Source of the DNA: Muscardinus avellanarius
Taxonomy: Eukaryota; Chordata; Mammalia; Rodentia; Gliridae
DNA: 64,000 nucleotides
Assembly: GCA_963383645.1 (NCBI GenBank)
Contig: OY726559.1
Span: forward strand, 121,820,239-121,884,238
Direction: 5' to 3'
Shown here in pieces: positions 50,193-62,345 of this stretch; position 1 is the stretch's first letter; each line of letters begins with the position of its first letter. The translations under genes were made by a program, and so were the position numbers. The notes under the pieces were generated by a model that was not told the DNA's origin, did not search any database, and was given only the letters and a program-made list of their open reading frames with translations.

Positions 50193-53100
50193 TGAAAGTT
50201 GTTCAATTTTAGTGTATTCCAATAGTTTCACATAAGTTTAGAATTAGGATTGCAGATAGCATTAACAGTTTTGTATCATTTAGTATAACTTCTTATATGC
50301 CTTAGTATACCCTAGGCATAAAAACTTGGAAAAGTGTTTTACATGTCATATATATGTGAAAGTGGTTCAGTTTCAGTGTATGGCAAGAGTTTCACATAAG
50401 TTGAGAATTAGGATTGCAGATAGCATTACCAGTTCTATATCATTTAGTTTAACTTCCTATATGCGTTACTTTACCCTAGGCACAAAAGCTCGGAAAAGTG
50501 TTTTACATGTCATATATATGTGAAAGTTGTTCAATTTCAGTGTATTGCAAGAGTTTCATATAAGTTTAGAATTAGGATTTCAAATAGCGTTAGCACTTCT
50601 ATATCATTTAGTTTAACTACTTATATTCGTTAGTTTACCCTAGGCAGAAAAGCTCGGAAAACTGTTTTACCTGTCATATATATGTGGAAATTGTTCAAAT
50701 TTAGTGTATGGCAAGAGTTTCACAGAAGTTGAGAATTAGGATTGCAGATAGCATTACCAGTTTTGTATCATTTAGTATAACTTCTTATATGCCTTAGTTT
50801 ACCCTAGGCATAAAAACTCGGAAAAGTGTTTTACAAGTCATATATATGTGAAAGTTGTTCAATTTCAGTGTATAGCAAGAGTTTCACAGAAGTTGAGAAT
50901 TAGGATTGCAGATAGCATTACCAGTTCTATATCATTTAGTTTAACTACTTACATGCGTTAGTTTACCCCAGCCATAAAAACTCGGAAAAGTGTTGTACAT
51001 GTCATATATATGTGGAAGTTTTTCAAATTCAGTGTATGGGGAGAGGTTCACATAAGTTTAGAATTAGGATTGCAGATAGCAATAGCAATTTTATATCATT
51101 TATTTTAACTACTTATATGTGTTAGTTTACCCTAGGCACAAAAGCTCGGAAAACTGTTTTGCATGTCATATATATGTGAAAGTTTAATTTCAGTGTATGG
51201 GAAGAGTTTCACATAAGTTAAGAATTAAAATTGCAGATAGCATTACCAGTTTTGTATCATTTATTATAACTTCTTATATGCCTTAGTTTACCCTTGGCAT
51301 AAAAACTCGGAAAAGTGTTCTTTCTGTCATATATATGTCAAAAATGTTCAATATCAGTATAATGCAAGGGATTCAAATAAGTTTAGAATTAGGATTGCAG
51401 ATAGTGTTAGCACTTCTATATCATTTAGTTTAACTTCTTATATGCGTTCTTTTACCTTAGGCACAAAAGCGCGGAAAAGTGTTTTACATGTCATATATAT
51501 GTGAAAGTTGTTCAATTTCTTATATGTGTTAGTTTACCCTAGCCACAAAAGCTTGGAAAAGTGTTTTACATATCATATATATGTGACATTGTATGGCAAG
51601 AGTTTCACATAAGTTTAGAATTAGGATTGCAGATAGCGTTAAAACTTTTATATCATTTATTTTAACTTCTTATATGGGTTAGTTTACCCTAGGCACAAAA
51701 GCTCGGAAAACTGTTTTACATGTCATATATATGTGAAAGTTCAATTTCAGTGTATTGGAAGAGTTTCACATAAGTTAAGAATAAGGATTTCAGATAACAT
51801 TACCAATTTTGTATCATTTAGTATAACTTCTTATATGCCTTAGTTTATCCTAGGCATAAAAACTCGGAAAAGTATTCTATATGTCATATATATGTCAAAG
51901 ATGTTCAATTTCAGTATAATGCAAGAGATTCAAATAAGTTTAGAATTAGGATTTCAGATAGCGTTAGCACTTCTATATCATTTAGTTTAACTTCTTATAT
52001 GCGTTCTTTTACCCTAGGCACAAATGCGCGGAAAAGTGTTTTACATGTCATATATATGTGAATGTTGTTCATTTTCCGTGTATGGCAAGAATTTCACAGA
52101 AGTTTACAATTAGGATTGCAGATAGCATTACCAGTTTTGTATCATTTAGTATAAATTCTTATATGCCTTAGTTTACCATATGCATAAAACCTCGGAAAAG
52201 TGTTCTACATGTCATTTATATGTGAAAGTTGTTCAATTTCAGTGTATGGGAAGAGTTTCACATAAATTTAGAATTAGGATGCAGATAGCACTAGCACTTT
52301 TATATCATTTAGTTTAACTACTTATATGCGTTAGTTTACCCTAGGCACAAAAGCTCGGAAAAGTGTTTTACATGTCATATATATGTGAAAGTTGTTCAAT
52401 TTCAGTGTATGGCAAGAATTTTACATAAGTTTAGAATTAGGATTTAAGATAGCGTTAGCACTTCTATATCATTTAGTTTAACTACTTATATGCGTTATTT
52501 TACCCTAGGCACAAAACCTCGGAAAACTGTTTTACATGTCATATATATGTGAAAGTTGTTCAATTTCAGTGTATGGGAAGAGTTTCACATAAGTTTAGAA
52601 TTAGGGTTGCAGATAGCGTTACCAGTTCTATATCATTTAATTTAACTTCTTAGATGCGGTAGTTTACCCTAGGCATAATAATTCGGAAAAGGCTTGTACA
52701 TGTCATATGTATGTGATAGTTGTTCAATTTTAGTATATTGCAAGAGTTTCACATAAGTTTAGAATTAGGATTTCAGACAGCGTTAGCACTTCTATATCAA
52801 TTAGTTTAACTACTTATTTGCGTTAGTTTACCCTAGGCGCAAAGGCTGTTAAAATTGTTTTACATGTCATATACATGTGAAAGTTGTTCAAATTTAGTGT
52901 ATGGCAAGAGTTTCACATAAGTTGAGAATTAGGATTGCAGATAGCATTACCACTTCTATTTCATTTAGTTTAACTACTTATATGCGTTAGTTTACTGTAG
53001 TCACAAAAGCTCGGAAAAGTGTTTCACATGTCATATATATGTGAATGTTGTTCAATTTCAGTGTATGGCAAGAGTTTCACATAAGTTTAGAATTAGGATT

Positions 53101-53204
53101 GCACATTGCATTGCCAGTTCTATATCATGAATTTAACTTCCTATATGCGTTAGTTTACCCTAGGCCCAAAAGCTCGGAAAAGTGTTTTACATGTCATATA
53201 TATG
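50193..53204. repeat. HOR block 24: 19-mer variant, 3,012 bp
   Basis: It repeats all three marks of 36402-39413: the short AT run in e, the gcagatag patch in c, and T at 53088 in a. Confidence 0.92.
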
Positions 53205-55334
53205 TGAAAGTTGTTCAATTTTAGTGTATTCCAATAGTTTCACATAAGTTTAGAATTAGGATTGCAGATAGCATTAACAGTTTTGTATCATTTAGTATAA
53301 CTTCTTATATGCCTTAGTATACCCTAGGCATAAAAACTTGGAAAAGTGTTTTACATGTCATATATATGTGAAAGTGGTTCAGTTTCAGTGTATGGCAAGA
53401 GTTTCACATAAGTTGAGCATTAGGATTGCACATTGCATTACCAGTTCTATATCATTTAGTTTAACTTCCTATATGCGTTACTTTACCCTAGGCACAAAAG
53501 CTCGGAAAAGTGTTTTACATGTCATATATATGTGAAAGTTGTTCAATTTCAGTGTATTGCAAGAGTTTCATATAAGTTTAGAATTAGGATTTCAAATAGC
53601 GTTAGCACTTCTATATCATTTAGTTTAACTACTTATATTCGTTAGTTTACCCTAGGCAGAAAAGCTCGGAAAACTGTTTTACCTGTCATATATATGTGGA
53701 AATTGTTCAAATTTAGTGTATGGCAAGAGTTTCACAGAAGTTGAGAATTAGGATTGCAGATAGCATTACCAGTTTTGTATCATTTAGTATAACTTCTTAT
53801 ATGCCTTAGTTTACCCTAGGCATAAAAACTCGGAAAAGTGTTTTACAAGTCATATATATATGTGAAAGTTGTTCAATTTCAGTGTATAGCAAGAGTTTCA
53901 CAGAAGTTGAGAATTAGGATTGCAGATAGCATTACCAGTTCTATATCATTTAGTTTAACTACTTACATGCGTTAGTTTACCCCAGCCATAAAAACTCGGA
54001 AAAGTGTTGTACATGTCATATATATGTGGAAGTTTTTCAAATTCAGTGTATGGGGAGAGGTTCACATAAGTTTAGAATTAGGATTGCAGATAGCAATAGC
54101 AATTTTATATCATTTATTTTAACTACTTATATGTGTTAGTTTACCCTAGGCACAAAAGCTCGGAAAACTGTTTTGCATGTCATATATATGTGAAAGTTTA
54201 ATTTCAGTGTATGGGAAGAGTTTCACATAAGTTAAGAATTAAAATTGCAGATAGCATTACCAGTTTTGTATCATTTATTATAACTTCTTATATGCCTTAG
54301 TTTACCCTTGGCATAAAAACTCGGAAAAGTGTTCTTTCTGTCATATATATGTCAAAAATGTTCAATATCAGTATAATGCAAGGGATTCAAATAAGTTTAG
54401 AATTAGGATTGCAGATAGTGTTAGCACTTCTATATCATTTAGTTTAACTTCTTATATGCGTTCTTTTACCTTAGGCACAAAAGCGCGGAAAAGTGTTTTA
54501 CATGTCATATATATGTGAAAGTTGTTCAATTTTAGTGTATTCCAATAGTTTCACATAAGTTTAGAATTAGGATTGCAGATAGCATTAACAGTTTTGTATC
54601 ATTTAGTATAACTTCTTATATGCCTTAGTTTACCCTAGGCATAAAAACTCGGAAAAGTGTTTTACAAGTCATATATATATGTGAAAGTTGTTCAATTTCA
54701 GTGTATAGCAAGAGTTTCACAGAAGTTGAGAATTAGGATTGCACATTGCATTACCAGTTCTATATCATTTAGTTTAACTACTTACATGCGTTAGTTTACC
54801 CCAGCCATAAAAACTCGGAAAAGTGTTGTACATGTCATATATATGTGGAAGTTTTTCAAATTCAGTGTATGGGGAGAGGTTCACATAAGTTTAGAATTAG
54901 GATTGCAGATAGCAATAGCAATTTTATATCATTTATTTTAACTACTTATATGTGTTAGTTTACCCTAGGCACAAAAGCTCGGAAAACTGTTTTACCTGTC
55001 ATATATATGTGAAAGTTTAATTTCAGTGTATGGGAAGAGTTTCACATAAGTTAAGAATTAAAATTGCAGATAGAATTACCAGTTTTGTATCATTTATTAT
55101 AACTTCTTATATGCCTTAGTTTACCCTTGGCATAAAAACTCGGAAAAGTGTTCTTTCTGTCATATATATGTCAAAAATGTTCAATATCAGTATAATGCAA
55201 GGGATTCAAATAAGTTTAGAATTAGGATTGCAGATAGTGTTAGCACTTCTATATCATTTAGTTTAACTTCTTATATGCGTTCTTTTACCTTAGGCACAAA
55301 AGCGCGGAAAAGTGTTTTACATGTCATATATATG
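53205..55334. repeat. HOR block 25: 8-mer plus 5-mer, 2,130 bp
   Basis: It has the b/e fusion at 54516-54681. A private A at 55074 (tagaattacc in h) differs from C at 41283 in its super-unit partner and from 18514 in the copy 36,560 bp away. Confidence 0.92.
54516..54681. repeat. Chimeric monomer b/e (166 bp)
   Basis: This is the third copy of the fusion seen at 17956 and 40725. Confidence 0.88.
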
Positions 55335-58300
55335 TGAAAGTTGTTCAATTTTAGTGTATTCCAATAGTTTCACATAAGTTTAGAATTAGGATTGCAGATA
55401 GCATTAACAGTTTTGTATCATTTAGTATAACTTCTTATATGCCTTAGTATACCCTAGGCATAAAAACTTGGAAAAGTGTTTTACATGTCATATATATGTG
55501 AAAGTGGTTCAGTTTCAGTGTATGGCAAGAGTTTCACATAAGTTGAGCATTAGGATTGCACATTGCATTACCAGTTCTATATCATTTAGTTTAACTTCCT
55601 ATATGCGTTACTTTACCCTAGGCACAAAAGCTCGGAAAAGTGTTTTACATGTCATATATATGTGAAAGTTGTTCAATTTCAGTGTATTGCAAGAGTTTCA
55701 TATAAGTTTAGAATTAGGATTTCAAATAGCGTTAGCACTTCTATATCATTTAGTTTAACTACTTATATTCGTTAGTTTACCCTAGGCAGAAAAGCTCGGA
55801 AAACTGTTTTACCTGTCATATATATGTGGAAATTGTTCAAATTTAGTGTATGGCAAGAGTTTCACAGAAGTTGAGAATTAGGATTGCAGATAGCATTACC
55901 AGTTTTGTATCATTTAGTATAACTTCTTATATGCCTTAGTTTACCCTAGGCATAAAAACTCGGAAAAGTGTTTTACAAGTCATATATATATGTGAAAGTT
56001 GTTCAATTTCAGTGTATAGCAAGAGTTTCACAGAAGTTGAGAATTAGGATTGCAGATAGCATTACCAGTTCTATATCATTTAGTTTAACTACTTACATGC
56101 GTTAGTTTACCCCAGCCATAAAAACTCGGAAAAGTGTTGTACATGTCATATATATGTGGAAGTTTTTCAAATTCAGTGTATGGGGAGAGGTTCACATAAG
56201 TTTAGAATTAGGATTGCAGATAGCAATAGCAATTTTATATCATTTATTTTAACTACTTATATGTGTTAGTTTACCCTAGGCACAAAAGCTCGGAAAACTG
56301 TTTTGCATGTCATATATATGTGAAAGTTTAATTTCAGTGTATGGGAAGAGTTTCACATAAGTTAAGAATTAAAATTGCAGATAGCATTACCAGTTTTGTA
56401 TCATTTATTATAACTTCTTATATGCCTTAGTTTACCCTTGGCATAAAAACTCGGAAAAGTGTTCTTTCTGTCATATATATGTCAAAAATGTTCAATATCA
56501 GTATAATGCAAGGGATTCAAATAAGTTTAGAATTAGGATTGCAGATAGTGTTAGCACTTCTATATCATTTAGTTTAACTTCTTATATGCGTTCTTTTACC
56601 TTAGGCACAAAAGCGCGGAAAAGTGTTTTACATGTCATATATATGTGAAAGTTGTTCAATTTCTTATATGTGTTAGTTTACCCTAGCCACAAAAGCTTGG
56701 AAAAGTGTTTTACATATCATATATATGTGACATTGTATGGCAAGAGTTTCACATAAGTTTAGAATTAGGATTGCAGATAGCGTTAAAACTTTTATATCAT
56801 TTATTTTAACTTCTTATATGGGTTAGTTTACCCTAGGCACAAAAGCTCGGAAAACTGTTTTACATGTCATATATATGTGAAAGTTCAATTTCAGTGTATT
56901 GGAAGAGTTTCACATAAGTTAAGAATAAGGATTTCAGATAACATTACCAATTTTGTATCATTTAGTATAACTTCTTATATGCCTTAGTTTATCCTAGGCA
57001 TAAAAACTCGGAAAAGTATTCTATATGTCATATATATGTCAAAGATGTTCAATTTCAGTATAATGCAAGAGATTCAAATAAGTTTAGAATTAGGATTTCA
57101 GATAGCGTTAGCACTTCTATATCATTTAGTTTAACTTCTTATATGCGTTCTTTTACCCTAGGCACAAATGCGCGGAAAAGTGTTTTACATGTCATATATA
57201 TGTGAATGTTGTTCATTTTCCGTGTATGGCAAGAATTTCACAGAAGTTTACAATTAGGATTGCAGATAGCATTACCAGTTTTGTATCATTTAGTATAAAT
57301 TCTTATATGCCTTAGTTTACCATATGCATAAAACCTCGGAAAAGTGTTCTACATGTCATTTATATGTGAAAGTTGTTCAATTTCAGTGTATGGGAAGAGT
57401 TTCACATAAATTTAGAATTAGGATGCAGATAGCACTAGCACTTTTATATCATTTAGTTTAACTACTTATATGCGTTAGTTTACCCTAGGCACAAAAGCTC
57501 GGAAAAGTGTTTTACATGTCATATATATGTGAAAGTTGTTCAATTTCAGTGTATGGCAAGAATTTTACATAAGTTTAGAATTAGGATTTAAGATAGCGTT
57601 AGCACTTCTATATCATTTAGTTTAACTACTTATATGCGTTATTTTACCCTAGGCACAAAACCTCGGAAAACTGTTTTACATGTCATATATATGTGAAAGT
57701 TGTTCAATTTCAGTGTATGGGAAGAGTTTCACATAAGTTTAGAATTAGGGTTGCAGATAGCGTTACCAGTTCTATATCATTTAATTTAACTTCTTAGATG
57801 CGGTAGTTTACCCTAGGCATAATAATTCGGAAAAGGCTTGTACATGTCATATGTATGTGATAGTTGTTCAATTTTAGTATATTGCAAGAGTTTCACATAA
57901 GTTTAGAATTAGGATTTCAGACAGCGTTAGCACTTCTATATCAATTAGTTTAACTACTTATTTGCGTTAGTTTACCCTAGGCGCAAAGGCTGTTAAAATT
58001 GTTTTACATGTCATATACATGTGAAAGTTGTTCAAATTTAGTGTATGGCAAGAGTTTCACATAAGTTGAGAATTAGGATTGCAGATAGCATTACCACTTC
58101 TATTTCATTTAGTTTAACTACTTATATGCGTTAGTTTACTGTAGTCACAAAAGCTCGGAAAAGTGTTTCACATGTCATATATATGTGAATGTTGTTCAAT
58201 TTCAGTGTATGGCAAGAGTTTCACATAAGTTGAGAATTAGGATTGCACATTGCATTGCCAGTTCTATATCATGAATTTAACTTCCTATATGCGTTAGTTT

Positions 58301-58348
58301 ACCCTAGGCCCAAAAGCTCGGAAAAGTGTTTTACATGTCATATATATG
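55335..58348. repeat. HOR block 26: full 19-mer, 3,014 bp
   Basis: It has the C variant in c at 55548. It matches 41544-44557 and 18775-21788. Confidence 0.92.
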
Positions 58349-59659
58349 TGAAAGTTGTTCAATTTTAGTGTATTCCAATAGTTTCACATAAGTTTAGAAT
58401 TAGGATTGCAGATAGCATTAACAGTTTTGTATCATTTAGTATAACTTCTTATATGCCTTAGTATACCCTAGGCATAAAAACTTGGAAAAGTGTTTTACAT
58501 GTCATATATATGTGAAAGTGGTTCAGTTTCAGTGTATGGCAAGAGTTTCACATAAGTTGAGAATTAGGATTGCACATTGCATTACCAGTTCTATATCATT
58601 TAGTTTAACTTCCTATATGCGTTACTTTACCCTAGGCACAAAAGCTCGGAAAAGTGTTTTACATGTCATATATATGTGAAAGTTGTTCAATTTCAGTGTA
58701 TTGCAAGAGTTTCATATAAGTTTAGAATTAGGATTTCAAATAGCGTTAGCACTTCTATATCATTTAGTTTAACTACTTATATTCGTTAGTTTACCCTAGG
58801 CAGAAAAGCTCGGAAAACTGTTTTACCTGTCATATATATGTGGAAATTGTTCAAATTTAGTGTATGGCAAGAGTTTCACAGAAGTTGAGAATTAGGATTG
58901 CAGATAGCATTACCAGTTTTGTATCATTTAGTATAACTTCTTATATGCCTTAGTTTACCCTAGGCATAAAAACTCGGAAAAGTGTTTTACAAGTCATATA
59001 TATATGTGAAAGTTGTTCAATTTCAGTGTATAGCAAGAGTTTCACAGAAGTTGAGAATTAGGATTGCAGATAGCATTACCAGTTCTATATCATTTAGTTT
59101 AACTACTTACATGCGTTAGTTTACCCCAGCCATAAAAACTCGGAAAAGTGTTGTACATGTCATATATATGTGGAAGTTTTTCAAATTCAGTGTATGGGGA
59201 GAGGTTCACATAAGTTTAGAATTAGGATTGCAGATAGCAATAGCAATTTTATATCATTTATTTTAACTACTTATATGTGTTAGTTTACCCTAGGCACAAA
59301 AGCTCGGAAAACTGTTTTGCATGTCATATATATGTGAAAGTTTAATTTCAGTGTATGGGAAGAGTTTCACATAAGTTAAGAATTAAAATTGCAGATAGCA
59401 TTACCAGTTTTGTATCATTTATTATAACTTCTTATATGCCTTAGTTTACCCTTGGCATAAAAACTCGGAAAAGTGTTCTTTCTGTCATATATATGTCAAA
59501 AATGTTCAATATCAGTATAATGCAAGGGATTCAAATAAGTTTAGAATTAGGATTGCAGATAGTGTTAGCACTTCTATATCATTTAGTTTAACTTCTTATA
59601 TGCGTTCTTTTACCTTAGGCACAAAAGCGCGGAAAAGTGTTTTACATGTCATATATATG
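58349..59659. repeat. HOR block 27: 8-mer b-i, 1,311 bp (ordinary f and g)
   Basis: It ends the match to the first super-unit: after i this copy returns to b, whereas the partner at 45868 continues into j. It equals 21789-23099 in the 36,560-bp-spaced segment. Confidence 0.92.
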
Positions 59660-62345
59660 TGAAAGTTGTTCAATTTTAGTGTATTCCAATAGTTTCACAT
59701 AAGTTTAGAATTAGGATTGCAGATAGCATTAACAGTTTTGTATCATTTAGTATAACTTCTTATATGCCTTAGTATACCCTAGGCATAAAAACTTGGAAAA
59801 GTGTTTTACATGTCATATATATGTGAAAGTGGTTCAGTTTCAGTGTATGGCAAGAGTTTCACATAAGTTGAGAATTAGGATTGCACATTGCATTACCAGT
59901 TCTATATCATTTAGTTTAACTTCCTATATGCGTTACTTTACCCTAGGCACAAAAGCTCGGAAAAGTGTTTTACATGTCATATATATGTGAAAGTTGTTCA
60001 ATTTCAGTGTATTGCAAGAGTTTCATATAAGTTTAGAATTAGGATTTCAAATAGCGTTAGCACTTCTATATCATTTAGTTTAACTACTTATATTCGTTAG
60101 TTTACCCTAGGCAGAAAAGCTCGGAAAACTGTTTTACCTGTCATATATATGTGGAAATTGTTCAAATTTAGTGTATGGCAAGAGTTTCACAGAAGTTGAG
60201 AATTAGGATTGCAGATAGCATTACCAGTTTTGTATCATTTAGTATAACTTCTTATATGCCTTAGTTTACCCTAGGCATAAAAACTCGGAAAAGTGTTTTA
60301 CAAGTCATATATATATGTGAAAGTTGTTCAATTTCAGTGTATAGCAAGAGTTTCACAGAAGTTGAGAATTAGGATTGCAGATAGCATTACCAGTTCTATA
60401 TCATTTAGTTTAACTACTTACATGCGTTAGTTTACCCCAGCCATAAAAACTCGGAAAAGTGTTGTACATGTCATATATATGTGGAAGTTTTTCAAATTCA
60501 GTGTATGGGGAGAGGTTCACATAAGTTTAGAATTAGGATTGCAGATAGCAATAGCAATTTTATATCATTTATTTTAACTACTTATATGTGTTAGTTTACC
60601 CTAGGCACAAAAGCTCGGAAAACTGTTTTGCATGTCATATATATGTGAAAGTTTAATTTCAGTGTATGGGAAGAGTTTCACATAAGTTAAGAATTAAAAT
60701 TGCAGATAGCATTACCAGTTTTGTATCATTTATTATAACTTCTTATATGCCTTAGTTTACCCTTGGCATAAAAACTCGGAAAAGCGTTCTTTCTGTCATA
60801 TATATGTCAAAAATGTTCAATATCAGTATAATGCAAGGGATTCAAATAAGTTTAGAATTAGGATTGCAGATAGTGTTAGCACTTCTATATCATTTAGTTT
60901 AACTTCTTATATGCGTTCTTTTACCTTAGGCACAAAAGCGCGGAAAAGTGTTTTACATGTCATATATATGTGAAAGTTGTTCAATTTCTTATATGTGTTA
61001 GTTTACCCTAGCCACAAAAGCTTGGAAAAGTGTTTTACATATCATATATATGTGACATTGTATGGCAAGAGTTTCACATAAGTTTAGAATTAGGATTGCA
61101 GATAGCGTTAAAACTTTTATATCATTTATTTTAACTTCTTATATGGGTTAGTTTACCCTAGGCACAAAAGCTCGGAAAACTGTTTTACATGTCATATATA
61201 TGTGAAAGTTCAATTTCAGTGTATTGGAAGAGTTTCACATAAGTTAAGAATAAGGATTTCAGATAACATTACCAATTTTGTATCATTTAGTATAACTTCT
61301 TATATGCCTTAGTTTATCCTAGGCATAAAAACTCGGAAAAGTATTCTATATGTCATATATATGTCAAAGATGTTCAATTTCAGTATAATGCAAGAGATTC
61401 AAATAAGTTTAGAATTAGGATTTCAGATAGCGTTAGCACTTCTATATCATTTAGTTTAACTTCTTATATGCGTTCTTTTACCCTAGGCACAAATGCGCGG
61501 AAAAGTGTTTTACATGTCATATATATGTGAATGTTGTTCATTTTCCGTGTATGGCAAGAATTTCACAGAAGTTTACAATTAGGATTGCAGATAGCATTAC
61601 CAGTTTTGTATCATTTAGTATAAATTCTTATATGCCTTAGTTTACCATATGCATAAAACCTCGGAAAAGTGTTCTACATGTCATTTATATGTGAAAGTTG
61701 TTCAATTTCAGTGTATGGGAAGAGTTTCACATAAATTTAGAATTAGGATGCAGATAGCACTAGCACTTTTATATCATTTAGTTTAACTACTTATATGCGT
61801 TAGTTTACCCTAGGCACAAAAGCTCGGAAAAGTGTTTTACATGTCATATATATGTGAAAGTTGTTCAATTTCAGTGTAGGGCAAGAATTTTACATAAGTT
61901 TAGAATTAGGATTTAAGATAGCGTTAGCACTTCTATATCATTTAGTTTAACTACTTATATGCGTTATTTTACCCTAGGCACAAAACCTCGGAAAACTGTT
62001 TTACATGTCATATATATGTGAAAGTTGTTCAATTTCAGTGTATGGGAAGAGTTTCACATAAGTTTAGAATTAGGGTTGCAGATAGCGTTACCAGTTCTAT
62101 ATCATTTAATTTAACTTCTTAGATGCGGTAGTTTACCCTAGGCACAAAAGCTCGGAAAAGTGTTTCACATGTCATATATATGTGAATGTTGTTCAATTTC
62201 AGTGTATGGCAAGAGTTTCACATAAGTTGAGAATTAGGATTGCACATTGCATTGCCAGTTCTATATCATGAATTTAACTTCCTATATGCGTTAGTTTACC
62301 CTAGGCCCAAAAGCTCGGAAAAGTGTTTTACATGTCATATATATG
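59660..62345. repeat. HOR block 28: 17-mer lacking r and s, 2,686 bp
   Basis: It has G at 61879 in p and the q/s fusion at 62019-62182, as in the other 2,686-bp blocks. A private C at 60785 in h (aaagcgttc) differs from T at 24225. Confidence 0.92.
62019..62182. repeat. Chimeric monomer q/s
   Basis: This is the fourth copy of the q-to-s switch, inside the 2,686-bp block starting at 59660. Confidence 0.88.

Larger units (their letters stand above)
47571..59659. repeat. 13,791-bp super-unit, copy 2 (right end diverges)
   Basis: It repeats 1311, 1311, 3012, 2130, 3014 and the b-i part of the next unit at a constant 13,791-bp offset. The differences I noticed are the 1-bp deletion near 44957 in copy 1 and A at 55074 in copy 2. 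Confidence 0.9.
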
